64,000 bases of DNA from Carboxylicivirga linearis. Its GTDB lineage: Bacteria > Bacteroidota > Bacteroidia > Bacteroidales > Marinilabiliaceae. Shown here piece by piece: positions 9,562 to 18,700 of the stretch (positions are counted from its first letter, which is position 1; each line of letters starts with the position of its first letter). The notes beneath the pieces were generated by a model. It made no database searches. It was not told where the DNA came from and saw only the letters and a program-made list of their open reading frames with translations. The position numbers were made by a program, and so were the translations under genes. Where the stretch lies: contig NZ_JAGUCO010000004.1 in NCBI RefSeq assembly GCF_018271995.1, forward strand, positions 248,001 to 312,000, in the 5' to 3' direction.

Positions 9562-9910
9562 AGGGTATAATTAAATTCCCCTAAAGATAGGTTTTCAAAT
9601 TTATTTACCAGCCAGTTTTAAAAAGATTGATAATACATTAGCAATGCAAATAGTTGTTTGGATATTCTTCTAGCTTGATTAATACGATTGTTCTTTTCTC
9701 TGAAATTAACCAACGGTTTTTCATACTGATTATGCATAATTATTCAAAAAGAGAGAAATTGATAAAATATCGCACATTTATGACAAAATGATCACACTAA
9801 TTTTATTGATATTTCAGAGTTAAGCACTAACATTGTAGCTCCATTTTAAAAGAAGAAGTCCGCCCTAGGTCCATTTTGGAAATAAAACAAAATACTAATA
9901 ATATATCAAC
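9562..9910. other. 349-bp divergent intergenic region upstream of pfkA
   Basis: This AT-rich gap separates the minus-strand DUF2723 gene from plus-strand pfkA, so it must hold promoters in both directions. A Bacteroidota-type promoter for pfkA is recorded separately. No further gene, strong hairpin or repeat was seen. Confidence 0.6.
9806..9835 (+). promoter_or_regulatory. Candidate pfkA promoter (Bacteroidota type)
   Basis: TTG at 9806-9808 is followed after 19 bases by TAACATTG at 9828-9835, close to the Bacteroidota -33 TTG / -7 TAnnTTTG pattern with one mismatch in the -7 box. The implied transcript has a leader of about 70 bases before the pfkA ATG at 9911. Confidence 0.4.
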
Positions 9911-10900
9911 ATGAATAAACTTTCTAAAATAGGGGTTCTTACATCCGGAGGTGATGCTCCGGGAATGAATGCTGCTGTGCGTGCTGTTGTGCGTAAATGT
10001 GTGTATGAAAACATTAAGGTTACAGGTATTATAAAAGGTTACCAGGGACTTGTAAATGGTGATTTCCTTCCTTTAAATGCCGGCTCGGTAAGTGGTATTT
10101 TAAAAGATGGTGGCACCATGCTAAAATCGGCCCGTTGCCCTGAGTTTCGCACACCCGAAGGAAGAGCCACTGCTTATGAAAACTTCAAGAAACAAAAGCT
10201 GGATGGATTAGTGGTGATTGGTGGTGATGGTACATTTACTGGTGCTAATATTTTCGGACGAGAATACAATATTCCCATCATTGGCGTTCCCGGAACCATC
10301 GACAACGATTTATTTGGTACTGATTTAACGATTGGCTACGACACCGCTTTAAATACGGTTGTTGATGCAGTTGATAAAATAAGAGATACGGCTACTGCGC
10401 ACAGTCGATTATTCTTTATTGAAGTAATGGGCCGCGATGCTGGCTTTATTGCTTTAAATGCCGGCGTTGCTTCTGGTGCTGAGGTTGTTCTTTTACCAGA
10501 AAAGAAAACAAGCTACGATGATTTGAAACGTTTCCTTGAAAAACAATATTCTTACTCTAAAGACAGTAGTATTGTATTGGTTGCCGAAGGTAAAAAAATG
10601 GGAAACACCTTTGAAATTGCCCAACGTGTTAATGAAGAACACCCTGAGTACGATGCACGAGTTACCATCTTAGGTCACTTACAACGCGGAGGTTCACCAA
10701 CTGTTGCCGACAGGGTATTAGCCAGTGAATTGGGTGTTGCTGCTGTTGAAGCATTAATCGACGATCAAAAAAGCATTATGGTTGGAATGGTTGATGGTGA
10801 AATTGTTCACGTTCCGTTTAACCAGGCACTTAAAAATAAAAAAGGTATTAACGAACGCTTGTTCAACCTTATCAATGTTCTTTCTGGAGGAAAAAAATAA
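9911..10900 (+). CDS. pfkA: ATP-dependent 6-phosphofructokinase
   Basis: This 329-residue cytoplasmic enzyme phosphorylates fructose 6-phosphate to fructose 1,6-bisphosphate, the committing step of glycolysis. Motifs appear in the expected order: 'LTSGGDAPGMNAA' near residue 10, 'IGGDGTFTGA' near 103, 'PGTIDNDLFGTD' near 125 with the catalytic Asp, 'MGRDAGFIA' near 170 and 'GHLQRGGSP' near 250. The residue after GGD is Gly rather than Asp, which in this family indicates ATP rather than pyrophosphate as phosphoryl donor. Length is typical of the short bacterial PfkA class. It stands alone, flanked by its own promoter candidate and a strong terminator. Confidence 0.97.
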   Translation: MNKLSKIGVLTSGGDAPGMNAAVRAVVRKCVYENIKVTGIIKGYQGLVNGDFLPLNAGSVSGILKDGGTMLKSARCPEFRTPEGRATAYENFKKQKLDGLVVIGGDGTFTGANIFGREYNIPIIGVPGTIDNDLFGTDLTIGYDTALNTVVDAVDKIRDTATAHSRLFFIEVMGRDAGFIALNAGVASGAEVVLLPEKKTSYDDLKRFLEKQYSYSKDSSIVLVAEGKKMGNTFEIAQRVNEEHPEYDARVTILGHLQRGGSPTVADRVLASELGVAAVEALIDDQKSIMVGMVDGEIVHVPFNQALKNKKGINERLFNLINVLSGGKK

Positions 10901-10922
10901 TATATAATTATTTATTAAGGTG

Positions 10923-10953
10923 ATGCCCGGTCTTTTTCGATCGGGCATTTTTT
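10923..10953 (+). terminator. Rho-independent terminator of pfkA
   Basis: ATGCCCGGTC at 10923-10932 pairs with GATCGGGCAT at 10939-10948 (one G-T wobble) around a 6-base loop and is followed by a run of T, 22 bases after the pfkA stop. Confidence 0.85.
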
Positions 10954-11098
10954 ATATCTAATTCTATGTTAAAGGATAAATCTTCTCCTTGTCTCTTATC
11001 TCTTTCACCAAGGTAAAATCTTTCATTTTTTTCACGTTCTTTTCTTTCTGAAAACAAGGCTACAACAAGGATTTCATTATATTTTTTCAAAAATATTA

Positions 11099-11128
11099 TT
11101 GTAATGAAAAAAAAACTCTCTATATTTG
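11099..11128 (+). promoter_or_regulatory. Promoter of the tRNA-Gln pair
   Basis: TTG at 11099-11101, a 19-base spacer and TATATTTG at 11121-11128 match the Bacteroidota sigma consensus (TTG, 19-21 bp, TAnnTTTG) exactly. The first tRNA begins 29 bases downstream, a normal tRNA leader length. Confidence 0.75.
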
Positions 11129-11156
11129 CATCGCTTTAGAAAAAAAGCACAGCGAT

Positions 11157-11227
11157 TGTCCCATGGTGTAATGGTAACACACCTGGTTTTGGTCCAGGCA
11201 TTTAAGGTTCGAGTCCTTATGGGACAA
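11157..11227 (+). tRNA. tRNA-Gln (anticodon TTG), first copy
   Basis: Acceptor arms TGTCCCA and TGGGACA pair fully. The anticodon stem CCTGG/CCAGG encloses the loop TTTTGGT, giving anticodon TTG. The T arm carries GGTTCGAGTCC. No CCA is encoded; the discriminator is A. The sequence is identical to the second copy 119 bases downstream. Confidence 0.96.
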
Positions 11228-11229
11228 CT

Positions 11230-11259
11230 AAAAACCCTTTCTATTTTGAGAGGGTTTTT
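11230..11259 (+). terminator. Hairpin between the two tRNA-Gln genes
   Basis: AAAAACCCT at 11230-11238 pairs with AGGGTTTTT at 11251-11259. It could terminate part of the transcripts or serve as a processing signal between the tandem tRNAs, since no separate promoter is visible for the second copy. Confidence 0.55.
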
Positions 11260-11275
11260 AATTAAAAAACTCGAT

Positions 11276-11346
11276 TGTCCCATGGTGTAATGGTAACACA
11301 CCTGGTTTTGGTCCAGGCATTTAAGGTTCGAGTCCTTATGGGACAA
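11276..11346 (+). tRNA. tRNA-Gln (anticodon TTG), second copy
   Basis: Identical over all 71 bases to the copy at 11157-11227, and the identity extends a few bases upstream of the mature 5' end, which indicates recent tandem duplication or gene conversion. It probably shares the upstream promoter. Confidence 0.96.
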
Positions 11347-11349
11347 CGC

Positions 11350-11377
11350 AGAAAGCGGTCAATTTGACCGCTTTTTC
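11350..11377 (+). terminator. Terminator after the tRNA-Gln pair
   Basis: AGCGGTCA at 11354-11361 pairs with TGACCGCT at 11365-11372, extended by flanking A/T pairs, and ends in a T tract directly after the second tRNA. It lies between convergent units. Confidence 0.85.
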
Positions 11378-11413
11378 TGTATTTATAGGTTTCTTATTCA
11401 AAACTCATCATAT

Positions 11414-13660
11414 TTATTTTTTGAAGACCGTATGAACCTGAGTGTCTTTTACTGTAACAATCTTGACCAGATAGGTGCCTGATGGTATTGATCTTACGTC
11501 GATGAAAGACTGGCAATTTTCATTCAACATTACTTGAATTCCCTGCATATTATAAACTTCCACTTTTATAATACTGTTCGTTCCTTCTATGCTGATATAA
11601 TCGATCACAGGATTCGGGTACAATTTAATTCTTTCATCAACCCTTGACTTAACTCCTGTTGTGGTATCATATTCCAGACTCATAAAATAAAGGTTAGCCA
11701 CATCACCTTTTGTAAACTCATAATCGCCTGCTGCAATATCTAAGTTCAATATACCATTGGTTGGATAATACGCGGTACCATTTACTTTAAATTTTCCTTC
11801 AAAACCCTCATTAAAAACCAAGGTAAGTTGACCGTTCTGAGTTGATGTAAATGAGATGGAAGTAGCGGATTCTATTTTCAAGCATTGAGTTAATGTTAAA
11901 CCATTGTACACAACTGTTCCTTTTGAATCAGACAGATTACCGGAAATATTGTAAAAAGAACTATTCAGGCCGGATAAAGTGAAGTTATGTATCATGTCTC
12001 CTTCATCAACCGGGCCGCCATCATCTCCTCCATCACCCGATCCATCATCCTCAGCGTCGCCCTGTATAGAAACCAATGTTGTTTGATATGCAGATAAAGC
12101 ATTTTTTAAAGCCTGATTGACCTCATACGATGCATCATCAACCGAATTATCAAAGGCCCAGATGAAATCACCTCCTTCCATTCTTCCTGCATATTCCATC
12201 ACTGTAGCTTTAGCATCCTCCGGAGTCTCGCTTGTATATTCATACATCACAGCTTCATTGGTGTCAAAATTGTTATAACTATTAGCTCCCTGCACTGTAA
12301 TAACATCTTCCGGAACCAACTCTTCTTTCGACGAAGCAACATATGCATCAAATTGAAGGGTAGAGTTGGTTATTGCTTCATCTCCCCATGCAACAAAGCG
12401 ATTCTGTCCTTCCATATAATTATTAAATGCCTTAATGATTCCTCCATCTTCCCCTGAGAATGTCCCATCCGAATCGTAATAAATATCGGTTCCCTGCTGA
12501 GATATCAACATTGGATATTTACAATTTCGGAAATAGTTGTCTTCAACAAATACCGATGAACCGCTTGTTGCCCCAACGCCGTATTTCGCATTTCCATCGT
12601 AATAATTATTGTAGACATGCGCAGAGAAAAATCGTACCCTCGGATGGCGGGAATCGGAATGATCAAACCAGTTATGATGATAGGTTATGTAAAGCCCTTC
12701 GGTTGTATCTTCACCTAATCCCAATAAACACGATTTGCCGGTATCCCAAAAATGATTATATGAGAAAGTAACATAAGTCGATCTTTTGCAATCCAAAGCT
12801 CCATCACCTTTTGCCTGATCAGAATCGCCTCCGGCGTCGCCATAAAACAAATCGCAATGATGCACCCATATAAAATCATTGTCTTGCTGCAATCCCAAAT
12901 TATCGCCTTCATCGCTATTGCAATTCATAAAAGCCAGATTTCGGATTTCAATGTTGGATGCATTTTTTAATCTGATGCCCCAACCATCTGCCACAGCATC
13001 ATTACCAATACCTTCAATAGTAATGTAACTTGATGGATTATTTTTATTCTCAACCACTATATCTCCCTTATTCATGTAGGAAAAATCAGTAATCTGCCCC
13101 ACCATACGAATTATCAACGGTCGATTATCGTTGCCTTTTTTAAATCCATCTAAAATTTCCTGCAAACCCACACATGGATTCTCATTCGCCCCTGTCACAT
13201 CCATCGAAATGGTGTTCTTCGAGTTTTCAGTGATATAGATAATAACAGCATTATCTTTGGCAGTCCCATCTTCCTTATAAGCTCCGGGAACACGATTATC
13301 AGAAAAAGAAAAGCCTGTTCGATCATGAGCAATAACACTGATCGAATTTGTTTCTGTAGATTCTGTTTCCACTCCATCAATAACCGGCACCACCTTTAAT
13401 GTGTATTCGCCAGCCTGCAAACCCGGGATATCTGCCCGGTAATAATCACCATAATTACGGATTAACTGATCATCTATTTTAAAATTGGTAATACCTTCAC
13501 CACTGCAATAAACATTATAAGCTTCAGCTCCCTCAACAGGTTGCCACTTTACCGTTGCCGTTTCGAACCATCCGACCGACTCGATAATAGTTACAGATTG
13601 AGCAAAAAGCTTAATACTTGAAAGGCTTAGCACTGCCAAGAGGATAAGAATGGATTTCAT
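11414..13660 (-). CDS. Secreted pectate lyase (PL1) with T9SS sorting domain
   Basis: The 748-residue product begins with a signal peptide (cleavage after about Ala20-Gln21). An FN3-like module covers about 22-115. The right-handed beta-helix of a polysaccharide lyase family 1 enzyme runs from about 125 to 430: 'DNDFIWVHHCDLFYG', 'GDGALDCKRSTYVTFSYNHF', then 'SDSRHPRVRFFSAHVYNNYY', which supplies the catalytic Arg, preceded by Asp residues that would bind calcium. A Gly/Asp-rich linker near 545 leads to a beta-sandwich domain, and the last 80 residues have 'YPNPVIDYISIEG', the type A T9SS sorting domain. The enzyme would cleave polygalacturonate by beta-elimination at the cell surface. Its neighbours are two other T9SS proteins. 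Confidence 0.92.
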   Translation of the reverse strand: MKSILILLAVLSLSSIKLFAQSVTIIESVGWFETATVKWQPVEGAEAYNVYCSGEGITNFKIDDQLIRNYGDYYRADIPGLQAGEYTLKVVPVIDGVETESTETNSISVIAHDRTGFSFSDNRVPGAYKEDGTAKDNAVIIYITENSKNTISMDVTGANENPCVGLQEILDGFKKGNDNRPLIIRMVGQITDFSYMNKGDIVVENKNNPSSYITIEGIGNDAVADGWGIRLKNASNIEIRNLAFMNCNSDEGDNLGLQQDNDFIWVHHCDLFYGDAGGDSDQAKGDGALDCKRSTYVTFSYNHFWDTGKSCLLGLGEDTTEGLYITYHHNWFDHSDSRHPRVRFFSAHVYNNYYDGNAKYGVGATSGSSVFVEDNYFRNCKYPMLISQQGTDIYYDSDGTFSGEDGGIIKAFNNYMEGQNRFVAWGDEAITNSTLQFDAYVASSKEELVPEDVITVQGANSYNNFDTNEAVMYEYTSETPEDAKATVMEYAGRMEGGDFIWAFDNSVDDASYEVNQALKNALSAYQTTLVSIQGDAEDDGSGDGGDDGGPVDEGDMIHNFTLSGLNSSFYNISGNLSDSKGTVVYNGLTLTQCLKIESATSISFTSTQNGQLTLVFNEGFEGKFKVNGTAYYPTNGILNLDIAAGDYEFTKGDVANLYFMSLEYDTTTGVKSRVDERIKLYPNPVIDYISIEGTNSIIKVEVYNMQGIQVMLNENCQSFIDVRSIPSGTYLVKIVTVKDTQVHTVFKK

Positions 13661-13772
13661 ATTTTGAATTTAAAGGGTCTATTGGTTTATCTGTGTTAAA
13701 AGTAAGTTTTGTTGAGGCACGGCAGGGTAGATAAATAGGTTTGAATGGTATGAATAATAGCTATAAACGAAA

Positions 13773-13795
13773 GCGGCCGGAATAGTTCCGACCGC
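13773..13795 (-). terminator. Probable terminator after the cohesin-like gene
   Basis: GCGGCCGGAA at 13773-13782 pairs with TTCCGACCGC at 13786-13795 with one mismatch and a 3-base loop. On the minus strand it is followed by an interrupted T-rich stretch, 23 bases after the stop at 13818. Confidence 0.55.
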
Positions 13796-13817
13796 AATCC
13801 ACATTCACCTACACCTT

Positions 13818-15779
13818 TTACAACTTAATTTTCAGGTAAATTTTATTATTTCCAAAAATCTCAACGATATAAATCCCTTTAACAAACTGGCCTTTAACTA
13901 ACGTATATACATTACCTTCCACCATAGTTTTTAAAACCGGCTGACCGGTTAAACTATACAATGTTAACCAACGAGTATCATTGGGCAGATTCTCAATTCG
14001 GACTATCCCTGATTCGTATATCACCTTTATCTCATCTTTCAGATTTTCATCCAGAGCAGTTGGCTCTGCAATTTCAACCGATCCAGCAACCACCCGTAAC
14101 CTCGGATTTCCTTCGTTCATTAGTATTTCAGAAAAACTTAACGGTATCACCTGGCCTACGTTTAATCCATTTTGTATAAATACCTCCAGACCCAACATAG
14201 TAACGTCTCCATTTACACCACTTACACCGGCTCCGGCAAACTGAAAATGATCCGCTTCTGAAAGTTGAGAATAACTCCACGATTGCGTTGCACTACCAAC
14301 ATTATTCAAGCTTATTTGCTGAATATTAGAGCTATTAAAGCCAATAACACCCGAAATACTGATAACCGGTAACATATTATCATACGAATTTAAGTATACA
14401 GGCATTTGAACCGATTCTCCATCAGCAGGAATAGAAACATTACCCAACTCAATGGTGCCATCATAAATTTCAATAATGCCCGACTGCCCTGTTGAACCGC
14501 GAGGATCTGTTACCAATACTCTAACCTGACCTCCTGCATTGACAGCAAGCAATCCATTTGCATCAATACTTGCTATCGCCGGATTTGAAACACTCCATTG
14601 GTAAGGTTCGATACCTCCACTAACATTAAAATCCAATGTTTCGCCAGCCAGAAGCTGCCCTGTAGAAGGTGTAACCGATAAATTAGGTAAGCTTACAATA
14701 CTAAAATACCCCCTATAAGCTCTCGCCTTTAATGTTTCATTAAACATGGCATGTGTCACTTCAATCCAAGTAGCTCCTGAAGTACGATCATCAACTTTAA
14801 AACGTATATAAAAAAGAGGCCCACTACCTGATAAGGCTTCCGGTGATGCAAAACTAACCGATACAGATTCCAGCTGATTGAGGTTGGCTGATTTAGCTCC
14901 CACAGCTTCGAGTAAACTACCGGCAAAGATTACTTCTTCTGCCATCAGTATATCATCATTGAAACTGATTTTTATTTCACCACTCATCACATCAAAATCA
15001 TCAAGCTGCGAAATATTAACCGGAATGGTTACCCTGTTATTTTGATAGTAACTGGTATCGCGCACAGTTACGGTAAAAGGCACGACTTCCACCCAGTATC
15101 CAGCAGTATCAATAACTCCTGCATCGTCTGTGGCAATCACTTTCACTTTACCTGGCGAAACACCAGTAATTACACCTGTTGAACTGATGGTAGCTACTGT
15201 TAAATCGGTTGTACTCCATGTATAAGGAGCTGTACCTCTCGACACATAATATTGCAAAGTCTCACCTATGGCAATTAATCCGCCGTTGGGACTAAAATTA
15301 AAATAAGGTGCCGGACTGATTGTAATTCGCCCATTGGTTAGGTGAACCGGCACTTCGCCTTCGTTAAAAATGGTTTGTTCATCATTAGCTAAATTGAGAT
15401 AAGCCGTACCATTGGATTTTAAGCGAAACCATAATCGAGTCAATACACCGGTTCCACTTAAAGGGGTTACGCCGGCATGACTAACAGTTACTTTTCCTGC
15501 AGTGTTTATATTGCTTACCGGATCGCCCCACGACGCCGCAATAGTACTTTCGAAAGTAGGCTCCAAAGCTTCGAGTAAATTAACATTATACTCAACCGCT
15601 ATCTGATACGAAAGGATATTCAGCGATGTCAACGAAGTGTCGACATAAACCGGCACACTCACCACATCGCCAACTACTCCTTCTACATTAGCCACTCGCA
15701 GACCAATATCTGCCCTGCCCGGAATTAGTATTACCGACCAGACAAATATGGTTGCTATATAATTTTTAAGCATCTTCAT
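13818..15779 (-). CDS. Secreted protein with three cohesin-like modules, two Ig-like domains and a T9SS tail
   Basis: After a signal peptide (to about residue 24) this 653-residue protein alternates modules. Cohesin-like beta-sandwiches lie at about 28-153, 236-358 and 446-570; each has a 'V.VPVYVD' or 'VTIPVNIS' strand, then 'YQIAVEYNVNLLEA' or 'GEIKISFNDDILMAEE', and a 'SGTGVLTRLWFRLK' or 'SGSGPLFYIRFKV' strand, as in cohesins. BIG2/Ig-like modules sit between them (about 155-235 and 359-445, with 'TISSTGVITGVSPGKVKV'). The last 75 residues look like a T9SS sorting domain. Cohesins bind dockerins, and the next gene encodes a dockerin-like segment. Binding is inferred; cohesin-like folds also occur in proteins without dockerin partners. 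Confidence 0.78.
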   Translation of the reverse strand: MKMLKNYIATIFVWSVILIPGRADIGLRVANVEGVVGDVVSVPVYVDTSLTSLNILSYQIAVEYNVNLLEALEPTFESTIAASWGDPVSNINTAGKVTVSHAGVTPLSGTGVLTRLWFRLKSNGTAYLNLANDEQTIFNEGEVPVHLTNGRITISPAPYFNFSPNGGLIAIGETLQYYVSRGTAPYTWSTTDLTVATISSTGVITGVSPGKVKVIATDDAGVIDTAGYWVEVVPFTVTVRDTSYYQNNRVTIPVNISQLDDFDVMSGEIKISFNDDILMAEEVIFAGSLLEAVGAKSANLNQLESVSVSFASPEALSGSGPLFYIRFKVDDRTSGATWIEVTHAMFNETLKARAYRGYFSIVSLPNLSVTPSTGQLLAGETLDFNVSGGIEPYQWSVSNPAIASIDANGLLAVNAGGQVRVLVTDPRGSTGQSGIIEIYDGTIELGNVSIPADGESVQMPVYLNSYDNMLPVISISGVIGFNSSNIQQISLNNVGSATQSWSYSQLSEADHFQFAGAGVSGVNGDVTMLGLEVFIQNGLNVGQVIPLSFSEILMNEGNPRLRVVAGSVEIAEPTALDENLKDEIKVIYESGIVRIENLPNDTRWLTLYSLTGQPVLKTMVEGNVYTLVKGQFVKGIYIVEIFGNNKIYLKIKL

Positions 15780-15788
15780 GATGGCTAA

Positions 15789-18700
15789 TTATTTAATAAT
15801 AACCTTCTGAGTAAACACCTCATCTTCCACCATTAACCTGATAATAACCACTCCATGATAACTATCCAATTCATCACCACTGAAGTGATAACGACCATTA
15901 TTGAGTGTTCCACTGAACAGGTTAGTAATTAATGTACCATTAGGACTGTAAGCTGAAATTACAACTTCACTATTTTCATCAGCTACATCGTAATCAAATT
16001 CGATGTATCCATTGCTTGGGTTTGGATAAATAGTATGCAACGATGATTCATCGATAACCACCTGTTGCACTACGGTTGCTACCGGATTATCCACCTTAGC
16101 ACCTTTGCTATTCGCACTTGCATATTGCTCATTCGATAGTAACTCTACAAATTCAATGGATGTTTCAGCCTCTGCACCTGAAATAATTTCGAAATGTAAA
16201 TCAGCCCAAACGCCATCATTTGAAATAGCTTCAGCAGATGCAAATGCCAGATCTGCTTCCCCTTTTTCATTATCGATATGATAAGCCATTAGTGCTCCTG
16301 ATTGATCACCACTTACTTCTTTGAGTTGCAGTACTTCTGCATTAAAATGAAGTTTAATATCGGCACTTAACAGATTTGATGTATTACTTACAGAAAGCTG
16401 TGTACTAAACTCGGTACTAATCGGACTAACATCATTCAAACTGAAGTATGCATCATTCGCAGTTTTAGCCACTGTATTTTTCAATACTTCAGCCGGGAAA
16501 GAAGTAATTACTCCTGCAACATATTGCAATACCAATGAAGCATCGTAAGCTGTAATTCCGGCTTCACCAGAAACATCGGCTACTGATTGTTGCAAATCGT
16601 TCAAGGTAATCATTGTAGCTGCATGCTGTAAAATCAGTGAAGCATCATAAGCCTGAATATGCCCGTTTAAACTAACATCTCCCATTAAAGGATTGGTAAA
16701 TCCATCGGTGGTAAAATCGTCGTAGTTGACCATATCAGTAACGGCATCGCCTGTACCACCCGGATTGGATGCATGCGTTGGCCCGGTATTACTTCCCCAA
16801 TAATTATAACGGGCATCAATATCAAAGGCCATATCTACATTTTGCACACCAAAATTGGTATTTCCATAAATATCACAAAAGTTAATTACCGGATTAGAAG
16901 CACCCGTTGCCCTAACTCCATTGGCATTATAAATTAAGCTTGAATTTCTAATGGATGGACTAGCCTTCTCGACTGTTACGGCTGCTTCGGTATTGTAATA
17001 TCCCGCATAGCGTATTAAACAATTTTCTAATCGACACGAATCATCAAATGCCTCATCTGTGAAACGAAGTCCTTTCCAATTGTAATAGTTATTGGCAATA
17101 TTATCCGGTCCGTTGGAATTACTATCCCCTCCAAAGAAATCATCTTTGATATCGGTAAAAACAATAACGCTGTCAGCGGTGGATCCTCCTTCTGCAATCA
17201 AACCTCTTTTAACTGTCATGCGGGCTCCCTGATGAAATTTACAGATCACTCCCGGATCGATAGAAAGGTGCACACTGGTTCCAATTGAGTAATTACCTGA
17301 GAAGTAATAAGGAATATTACGAACTCCTGCAAAATTATTCTTTTTAAGTGTTACATCCTGTACTAGTTCTTCGTTGGCCAATACACCAATAGCCTTATAA
17401 GTTGTACCTGAAATGGTATTATTAACTGTATCGCGTGGGAACGAAACCAAAGAAATTACCATTGGTGCGTACGTTAGATCATTAAATGTGCTATTTGTCA
17501 ATGCAGGTGTGGATACTCCCCGAAGCTCTACTCCCCATGTGCAATTCTCGAATAACGAAGCGTTGATATCAGGTGCTGCCTGCTCCATATTTACACCACT
17601 CCTTGCATATCTGAATATGGTATTATCTACCGAACAGGAATCATCATTGGAAATATCAGCGTAAGTAATAATCGGATAATTCTGGACAGATGGACCATTC
17701 TCAGCTCCATTATCATTGGTATCCATAGGCCGACCATAAGCATCATCGCGCAGATTGGTAAATACCACCGGATTCCCTGATTCACCATTCACCTGCAATG
17801 CTCCATTAACTGTAAAGGCCGAATGATTATAGGTTTTAAATATGGTTCCGGCAGGTACCACAATGTTGGTTCCGGAATTGACTGTTAAAGTATTGTAGAT
17901 GTAATAGGTGATGTTATCATATCCGGCAAAATCTCTTTGAGGAATGGTATCATCCAACGAATAAGTTTCTTGCGCAACACCCAAAGCCACAATACCCAAA
18001 TTAGATACGCCATTATTTTCAAAGGTTGGCTCAGCAAACATACTTAGAATTACAGGAGCCTCTCCTAAATTATTAAACTGCGAATTAGTTACCACTGCGT
18101 TGGAGCTTCCGAAAATACCAATACCTCCATAGTTACAGTGCTCGAGCTGACAACTATCCACCTCAACATAGGCATCAAAAATATCAACCAGACTCCTGTT
18201 TTTTCCTTGACTATAATAAGTATAACCTCCATAATTGAGTATACAATTATTCAACAGGTTATCTTCTTCCAATGCTGAGGCATTAAATATAATTCTACTC
18301 CAGTTATTTCGTTGCGGAACAGAGACATTACCATCATCGTTGGTATCGCCTCCTTTTGAATCATCTTTAATAGAGGTAAAAACTATTTTCTCCTCTTCAG
18401 CACCATTGGCATTTAATGCTCCATTAACAGTTATGCCACTATTGTAGTTTCTGAATTTAATAACAACACCTGGTGATATATTGAGTATGGCATTATTGCC
18501 AATTGTTAAACGATCAATGATATAGGCAATATTATAAATGCCACCTACATCGCGTTTTACCAGATTGGCTGAATTGGCCAGATTACCTTCTAAAATAAAG
18601 ATACCATTACTACCATTACCATTTGATGCAATATCGGGTGATGTAAACGACATTAGTGGATTAGACATTAGCGACATGGCCAATGGATCGAGTCGACAGT

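Noticed and set aside
10908-11090. 60-codon minus-strand open frame after pfkA
   Set aside because: It overlaps the pfkA terminator and is full of Lys and Glu from AT-rich sequence; no gene-like features.
11077-11346. 89-codon minus-strand open frame across the tRNA-Gln genes
   Set aside because: It reads antisense through both identical tRNAs, so its internal repeat comes from the tRNA duplication.
12460-12771. 103-codon plus-strand open frame inside the pectate lyase gene
   Set aside because: Shadow of the coding strand; no independent start or domain.
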